A stretch of DNA of 64,000 bases from Helicostylum pulchrum. Its lineage: Eukaryota > Mucoromycota > Mucoromycetes > Mucorales > Mucoraceae. Shown piece after piece: positions 57,032 to 64,000 of the stretch (position 1 is the first letter of the stretch; the number at the start of each line of letters is the position of its first letter). The stretch covers positions 186,001-250,000 of the forward strand of contig JAIXMO010000010.1 of the NCBI GenBank assembly GCA_025677825.1, read 5' to 3'. Made by a program: the position numbers and the translations under genes. The notes under the pieces are model-generated. The model searched no databases and was not told the DNA's origin. It was given only the letters and a program-made list of their open reading frames with translations.

Positions 57032-59357
57032 ATGATGAAGGGATGGAAAGAAGCAGTATGTCTCTTTATAATTATTTGTTTTTGCTGTGACTGTAGTTAT
57101 ATAAGACCACTAACAAAAAATAAGAAAATAGCTTACAAGAAAAAACACACCAACAACAACAGATAATATTACAGAACCAGACTCAACAAAGCCAAATATT
57201 ATTGTTGATTCATCAAATTTAGTTGATATGGTAAACCCAATAAAATAAAAATTAAAGGAGATGTTAGTTTTACTAAAGAAAAAAGTTGTTTAAAGTCACA
57301 ACAGATAAAAGCTAACCCTCGTGGTAATAACAATAATAATTTTATGCATAATTCTCCTCATGTCAAACCCGGAGACAGAGATGTGCCCAAAACTGGTCCT
57401 TTACACCTTAGGCTTAAAAACGCTTCCATGGATCAAATCCCAATTAGCAAAGCACCACGTAGACAGAAATCCTCTCGTTTTTATGTTACTGAAAAAGTTG
57501 TATTAGAGCCCACTCCCGCCTTTCACGGTAAGACTTTCTGTGAGTAAAACGATGTACTTCTTATTCTTAATAAGTTTTTTGTATGTAATAGAGGTGCCTG
57601 GTCATATGCGCCCTGATTTATTTATTCAAAAGATTAAACAATGTACCGTCGTTTTTGACTTTAGTGATGCTTCCGCTGAACTTCGAGAAAAGGAAATTAA
57701 ACGTCAAACCCTACAAGAAATTTTAGAGCATATTTCAATGAATAGAGGTGTATTAACCGAGAACGTATATCCAGAAATTGTTAATATGGTAAGTTTTTTT
57801 TTTTGTGTGGACGTGTATACGTATAATAAATCTTTAAATATTATCTTTCAGTTTGCCATCAATTTATTTCGCCCTATTCCTCCTCAAGTAAACCCTACCG
57901 GTGATGCATTTGATCCTGAAGAAGACGAACCTGTATTAGAATTAGCCTGGCCTCATTTGCAAATCGTATACGAGTTCTTTTTAAGATTCTTGGAATCTCA
58001 TGAATTCAACATTAACTTTGCAAAGAGGCATATTGACCACAAGTTTATTCACCAGGTAAAGAAGAAGCGTACGAACATTTATATATAAAAAAGTGACTTA
58101 CACGTTTTTTTTCTTATTGTATAGTTGTTAGATCTCTTTGACTGTGAAGATCCTAGAGAACGTGATTTCTTGAAAACGACGTTACACCGAATATATGGAA
58201 AATTCTTAAATCTACGTGCTTTCATTCGTCGATCGATCAACAACATATTCTTTCAATTTATTTATGAAACCGAAAGACACAATGGCGTAGCGGAATTTTT
58301 AGAAATCTTGGGTAGTATCATTAACGGGTTTGCTTTACCTTTAAAAGAAGAGCACAAATTATTCTTGTTTCGTGTACTGGTACCATTACATAAGGTCAAA
58401 TCTCTTGTATTATATCATCCTCAATTGGCATACTGTGTAGTTCAATTTTTAGAAAAGGATCCCAATTTAACTTATCAAGTCGTCACCGGTTTATTACGTT
58501 ACTGGCCAAAAGTAAATTGTACAAAGGAAGTCATGTTTCTGAATGAAATCGAAGAGATTCTCGATGTCGTTGAAGTACATGAATTTCAAAAGATCATGTG
58601 CCCCTTATTCATTAAGCTTAGTCAGTGTGTCGGTAGTCCTCATTTTCACGTATCTGAAAGAGCTTTATATTACTGGAATAACGATTATGTTGTAAGTATG
58701 ATGGCTGAAAATATAAAGGTAATTATGCCCTTGATCTTTCCTACCTTATACAAGACCTCAAAGACACATTGGAACAAGACGATCCTAAGTTTGGTTTATA
58801 CTGCCTTAAAACTCTGTATCGATATCGATCCTACATTATTTGACGAATGTGCAAACGAGTATAAACATCAAAGACAAATGGAACGTAAACTTATAAAACA
58901 AAGAGAAGACAATTGGAAACAATTGCAACAAAAAGTAGAAAAATTGAATATAAATAAACATACTGAACAAGACATCTCCTCAACAACTCCTCAACATACC
59001 AATCCTACACTAGATACATTTAATGATGATTTATTAGATGGGGATGAAGATGATGAAGAAGAAGATGCTGATATTATCGAATCCGACTCTCCTGTTGAAC
59101 AAGCTACTATTACGACTGAACAAAAAGATGATATACATCCAGACATGCAACAATTTGAAACCCAACCCACTCAATTTCAATTCTTTAGGCGTAAATCCAT
59201 TATACCTGTGGATGAAACTGTAAGTCTCTTTACTTATTATAATTCCAATCATACTCATTTATTATCATAGGTATTTAATGAGTTATCTCGTCATGTAAGT
59301 CTTGATGAAGTACTAAACGGTGCTCCTGGTGTTTCATCTCAAAACACAATCGCATAA
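57032..59357 (+). CDS. RTS1: PP2A regulatory B56 (B') subunit
   Basis: Exons 57032-57055, 57132-57230, 57296-57527, 57592-57788, 57852-58055, 58125-59219 and 59271-59357 sum to 646 codons (645 aa). B56 subunits choose substrates and place for protein phosphatase 2A; the yeast form is Rts1. A disordered Thr/Asn-rich N-terminus leads into the HEAT-like B56 core: [70 protein letters not shown] and [19 protein letters not shown]. The C-terminal tail is acidic. Exon 3 could also begin at 57305, in the same frame. It converges on the AsnRS gene. Confidence 0.95.
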
Positions 59358-59455
59358 AAATATATATATTTTTTTCCCTTTTTTATTATTATAAATAAAT
59401 ACTATACTTTTTTTTTCTTAAAATATCACAAAGCTGCTGGGGGGGGGGGGGACAT

Positions 59456-60985
59456 TTAGTATTTACAACTACCAACCCATCTAGGCATAGGAATGACTTC
59501 ACGTACATTCTCAAGCCCTGTTAACCATAACAACAATCTTTCAAATCCAATACCATACCCACCATGAGGCGCACTACCATATTTACGTAAATCCAAGTAC
59601 CACTGATACTCCTCCATATCCATCTTTGCATCCTTCATCTTTTGTTCCAAAATCGAGTACCGTTCCTCACGCATCGATCCACCCACAAGCTCTCCAATAC
59701 CAGGTAACAATAAATCAAAGCACCCCACAGTCTTTCCATCCTCATTAGCTCTCATATAAAAAGGTTTTAATTCGGAGGGGTAATCAGTAACAAACACAGG
59801 CTGTTGGCAGTACTCGGAAGCCAAATAACGTTCATGCTCAGACTGAAGACTAGAGCCCCAAGTAGTAGGGTATTTAAACTTGTTCTTTTCTTTATCTTGG
59901 ACCTTTTGCAATACTTCAATAGCCTCGGTATATGTCATTCTAACAAACGGTTTATCTACACTCTTTTGTAAACGCTCCAATAAGGATTTATCAACCCATT
60001 GGTTAAAGAAGGCAAGATCCTCGCTACATTGATCCATGACGTACCGAGTGGTTTGTTGTACACTGCCCTCTGTCACATCTAAAAGTGGACCCATGTCATC
60101 AATAAACGCCATCTCGGCTTCCAGCATCCAAAACTCTGCTAAATGTCTCGACGTCAATGATTCCTCTGCTCTAAACGTAGGACCAAAGGTATACACTCTT
60201 GACATGGCAGAGGCCATAATCTCTGCATGTAATTGACCCGATACCGTTAAATAAACTGGCTTCTTGAAAAATTCTGTAGGTTCCTTGGAATCCACGGGTG
60301 TAATCTTGAATACTTCTCCACCGCCTTCACAATCATGCGAGGTCAAGATCGGTGTGTTGGTAAGAATGAATTCTTGGTCCCGGAAAAAGTCGCGGATACC
60401 TTCACTTGCGGCATTTCGAACACGAAGTACAGCGCTGCCTGTATTGCCTCGCATTCTTAAATGACCAATGCTTCTTAAAAATTCATTGGTATGACGTTTC
60501 TTTTGAAGTGGGTAGGTCTAATATATGTATGTTATCATCTTGGGTTTTTTTTCCAGGTATCTATAATAACTTACACTGTCACATTCTCCTAATACTTTAA
60601 TACCGCTTACTTGTAATTCTTTAGTTTGTTCTTTACCAGGACTTTCAATAAGCGAACCTTGTAACTCAACACAGGCACCCGTAGTTAACCTACATAAAAA
60701 AACCCCATTTAGTTACTACAGAGAAGAAGAAAAAACGCTCTTTTTTGAACTTTACAATTGAGCATCTTTTTCATTTAAAATAGCTTGAATTCCTTTTAAT
60801 GTTGAACCGTCGTTGACAGTAGCAAAACTCACTTGCTTTTGTTTACGAACAGACCGAACCCAACCTCGAACAGAGACTTGTTGCGTGTCTTCTTTTAACA
60901 AGGTCTTGATGGTCTTGTTGGGTAGTAAGGACTTTGTTGTATAACTTGCCTTTTGAATGAAGCGAGCGTTAATAAAACGGTTCAT
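59456..60985 (-). CDS. SLM5: Mitochondrial asparaginyl-tRNA synthetase
   Basis: Exons 60985-60756, 60689-60575 and 60517-59456 sum to 469 codons (468 aa). The start MNRFINARFIQKASYTTKSL is a mitochondrial targeting peptide. An OB-fold anticodon-binding domain follows (VSVRGWVRSVRKQKQVSFAT). The class II core has motif 2 (YTFGPTFRAEESLTSRHLAE) and motif 3 (GGYGIGFERLLLWLTGL). The flipping-loop and active-site pattern is that of AsnRS rather than AspRS (TLT-type YPLQKK, SGQLHAEIM). It charges mitochondrial tRNA-Asn. A 13-base G run sits 4 bases past the stop codon. Confidence 0.95.
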
Positions 60986-63311
60986 GGTAACAAGGGGGTT
61001 GCGCTGAAAAAAACAAGCTTTTTATGTACAACTTTTTTTGACATGCAACCAAGTATTTTTATTATTGTGACTTGCAGATATCATTTTTTTTTAAAATACT
61101 GCCTTCAGTGTGAACTGTATGATAACTCTGTAACAATTAAGGAGATGTCTCTTGAGCTTGATAATGTAGTCTCGAAGTTGTCTTGCAAAAATGGGGTTGA
61201 CAAGGGGCTTGATTTCCCGGTTGTCTGCGTTGAAGTAGTGTGCTACAGCTGCTTTTACAATACACGGAAACGCGGATACCCATAGGGATCTGGGGGAGTC
61301 AGATAAAACTGCCACCTTCTCGCGGTTGACTCTGTTAATCAAAGTAGTAATGCTTTGAGAACTAAGAGAAGTTTTAAATGTATTTTTTTTTTTTTGTTTA
61401 ATAAAATATAAAATTATCACAACATACACAAATGAACTACTTCATTTAAACACAAGCCTGTATTGAAAATATGAATTGCTACTGCGTATTGTTCGATTTT
61501 CGTCATGTATTACTATCCCTCTGTTTTACCTATGAGTAACGTCGATTTGATAGTACACTTTTGACGATTAGACTCTTTCATAACGATCTCTTCATAGATT
61601 AAATAAACAAGTATTTTTATTATAACTTATAAATTTATTCCTGAGCACTGTGGTTTTTTTATTGGTACAAAACAGACGATCAATGAACATACTATTTAGG
61701 ATCTACCTAAAAGTTATTTATTCATTGTACGGCAAAACCTCTATCTATTATGATGTAGAATTAAATACCTAATACATTGCAATACACAAACCTTCTTTTG
61801 AGTCTAAAGATAAAGATAATGAACAATGGTGTCATTGTATCAATAACGGGAGAGTTACACAATAGAACGATAAAGTTTAGGTGTATTGTAGTTCTGCTCA
61901 TACAGCTTATTTTAAGAGCATAATAATATACTAAACGAACCGCAAACGATAACTTAACTGTCCATTATAGAGTGCAGCAACGAAAAAGATGATTAAAAAA
62001 AATGCTATATTGTCAATTAGAATCAACACAGCAGTAGTTACCACAAGAATGATGATAGACACTCATATCCGTGACATTGATAAGTCCACATTGATATACA
62101 CTTGTTTGATTACCAGGTGGACTAACGACCAGATAATATAACAGTAGGTAGATTGAAAAGAGGTCAAGCAATAAACATAAAAAAAATGTGTGCTTGTGAG
62201 GTGATAAATAGATGTATTACGGGTCCCACAAGTAAAATGTATCATTTAAAGTTCACAAGAAACATAGATTAGTAGGGTAAAAGTAAGCGAGTCCGAGATT
62301 TTCTATGTTAAAAGTCGATTTTGATATACTACGTCAAAGTATTTAGCCAAGAATGTAAAAGAGTTACATCTATCCTCCCAGGTAGTACAAAGTCTAAATA
62401 TCAAGTTCTTACCCAATAAAAGTCGAGCTATTGTACTTGTCACAGTTAATGACGCCCGATAGATATTCAATGGTGTGAACTTATTCGAATTATTGATAAT
62501 TGAAAGAAGAAGCGACGAAGTATATTAGGCGTGTCTTTTATTTTGGTTATATGGATATGGGAAAAAGCGTTAATTTCTCAATGTATTTTTTTCAACTTTA
62601 AGTAGATATGCAGAAACCAAAAAGATCATATGTAAATAATCAAATATAGCGATATATCATAGTATCGTTAAAATGCTGTTAATAAAAGCTTTTTTTCGTA
62701 GGTTTGCTAGGAAAAACTAATGAAAGCCAGTAATTATATTTACGTATGGAAGAATGCCAGAAAGCATTTCTAAAGTCTATTCGTCCTTTTGATATATGCG
62801 AAGAAATCTGAAAAAGCAAGTTTAGTAATATCAACGATTTCATTTAAAGCAACTTGGTAAAGGAGTATAATATCGTGACATTTTAAAATATCTATACAGC
62901 AACGTGAAAAGTGAAAAGTAAACATTCAATTGCATGTAGAAAGATATAGGGTATAAAATGTACGCGTTTGTTTAATAAAATATTGACCCTATTTATTTAT
63001 TTTAGCCGGACCTGTCAAATATTTCTTAAAAAAGACTAGGTAAAGAAACTTCTGTGCGTATTTACTCAAGTGCATGAATACAACAAGAAGCCCCTTTATT
63101 TGAATTGACATGATGTCATTAGAAAGATACTTACCTTCTTCAAAAATACCGGAATAAAACAAGTCACAGTTTTAGTTTTTTTGAAGCTTTTTTTTTAGAG
63201 CTTTTTTTTAGTGGCGGGGGGTTGAGAAGGGGTCCATAAACTAAAATAAATTTCCTCTTTTTTTTTCTTCTTCTTCTTCAACCTCTTTCATCTTTGTATA
63301 TATAGTATAAT
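60986..63311. other. Spacer between AsnRS and TOM40
   Basis: About 2.3 kb. A 112-codon minus-strand frame at 61091-61429 is listed separately. The rest (61430-63180) is AT-rich with few long homopolymers and no frame I would call a gene. A C/T-rich stretch (63255-63295) just upstream of the TOM40 ATG looks like a pyrimidine-rich core promoter or leader. Confidence 0.5.
61091..61429 (-). other. 112-codon open frame of unknown status
   Basis: The minus-strand frame starts with Lys/Phe-rich noise, but from about codon 17 reads like protein (SSQSITTLINRVNREKVAVL, DSPRSLWVSAFPCIVKAAVA, FNADNREIKPLVNP). It ends just upstream of the AsnRS promoter. No intron or start context supports it and I recognise no family. 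It could be a degraded gene or an unrecognised exon. Confidence 0.3.
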
Positions 63312-64000
63312 ATGGCTACAGCAGAGACCACACCCGTTACACCTAGAATGTTCTCTCCTATTAACGGTTCTTTTGGTTTAAAGGATCAAAAGCCTTCGGG
63401 ATCTCCTTGGAATCCTCTTCAATGGCCTACTTGGTTTGGTTATCAAAAGGGACGTCTTAACTTACCTAGCCCTGGAAAGTTTGAAAGACTTCACGGAGAA
63501 GTTACTAAAGGTAACTGAAAATTTAATTTAGTATTTATGCAACAATTTTACTCAATACATATTTTTATTTATTACTGTAGAGGTCTTCACTTCAAACTAT
63601 CTTTTTGATGGTGCTCAAGCAAACATTGTAAAAGAACTTTCTGGAAATTTCCATGTTCAACATCAATTTTCTTTAGGTTCTCAAGTTATGCCTCCCATGT
63701 ATAACTTTATGTCTGGTTATATGACCGAAAGAGTAAGTTTATTTTTTTGGGAGAGAGAATACACGAAAATTTTAAAGGTTTTTGACACTTTTTTTATAGA
63801 CTATGTTGCAGGGTACCATGGATAACGATACTAACCTCAACGGTGTCTTTAGACATGCTTGGTCTGCTAGTTCCATTACAAAGGTTGTCGCACAGGTAAA
63901 ATATAAAACAGAGAAAAAAGAGAAAGAAAAGCGAAAAAATGAGCGGAAAGTGTTAATTTTTTTCTCGTGTGTATATTTTAGCTTACAAATATGCCCGGCC
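63312..64000 (+). CDS. TOM40: Mitochondrial import channel Tom40 (3' part outside window)
   Basis: Exons 63312-63510, 63581-63732, 63800-63895 and 63982 onward. Tom40 is the beta-barrel pore of the TOM complex in the mitochondrial outer membrane. The N-terminus is Pro/Ser-rich, then the family's start of the barrel appears: NLPSPGKFERLHGEVTKEVF, SNYLFDGAQANIVKEL and the glycine-rich strands VQHQFSLGSQVMPPMYNF and MLQGTMDNDTNLNGVFRHAW. Only the first 150 or so residues lie in the window, cut after LTNMPG. Confidence 0.93.

Noticed and set aside
1..64000. CRISPR arrays, rRNA genes, complete transposons
   Set aside because: No direct-repeat/spacer array, no rRNA-like stretch, and no transposase, reverse transcriptase or long terminal repeats were seen.

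Overview
This is nuclear DNA of a fungus. It is AT-rich and full of poly-A and poly-T runs. Its genes carry short spliceosomal introns of roughly 50-150 nt with GTAAGT-like donors and TAG or CAG acceptors. Fungal hallmarks are a Bud6/AIP3 protein, a Zn2Cys6 factor with a fungal-type central domain, an Sfp1-like zinc-finger factor and a small secreted cysteine-rich protein. The intron-rich, poly-A-rich style and a receiver-phosphodiesterase fusion point to an early-diverging lineage such as Mucoromycota; that placement is inference. I rebuilt exons by hand. In nearly every multi-exon model the exon lengths sum to a whole number of codons, which supports the splice sites.

Layout. 1-6.8 kb: 5' part of a giant minus-strand gene with at least ten beta-trefoil (ricin-B-like) units. 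6.8-11.4 kb: gene-poor. 11.4-14.3 kb: BUD6 (minus). 15.2-16.5 kb: C2H2 zinc-finger gene (minus). 16.5-19.2 kb: gene-poor, with cryptic open frames. 19.2-24.6 kb: chaperonin CCT5 (minus) and CCT4 (plus) facing apart around a small PH-domain gene. 24.7-25.7 kb: short-chain reductase (minus). 27.5-30.1 kb: Sfp1-like factor (plus) converging on ribosomal protein P2 (minus). 30.5-32.3 kb: spliced gene of unknown family (plus). 32.7-37.1 kb: UBA-UAS-UBX protein (plus) converging on a BAR-PH-ArfGAP-ankyrin protein (minus). 37.3-38.3 kb: cryptic, probably frameshifted gene (minus). 39.0-43.0 kb: proline-rich membrane protein and Zn2Cys6 factor (both plus). 44.2-45.5 kb: three-exon secreted protein (plus) and a dolichyl-diphosphatase-like PAP2 enzyme (minus). 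48.5-50.7 kb: receiver-phosphodiesterase fusion (minus). 52.4-53.2 kb: cyanase (plus). 53.9-56.7 kb: mitochondrial malate dehydrogenase and a PfkB kinase (both minus). 57.0-61.0 kb: PP2A B56 subunit (plus) converging on mitochondrial asparaginyl-tRNA synthetase (minus). 63.3 kb to the end: TOM40 (plus), cut by the window edge.

The genes do not form a pathway cluster. Themes recur: proteostasis (CCT4, CCT5, UBX protein), polarity and membrane traffic (Bud6, ArfGAP), signalling (PP2A-B56, phosphodiesterase), ribosome production (Sfp1-like factor beside P2) and mitochondria (MDH, AsnRS, TOM40). The parts most worth a second look are the giant beta-trefoil gene, the receiver-phosphodiesterase fusion, the unknown spliced genes at 30.5 and 37.6 kb, the secreted cysteine-rich protein, and the long spacers, several of which hold decayed or unrecognised coding sequence.
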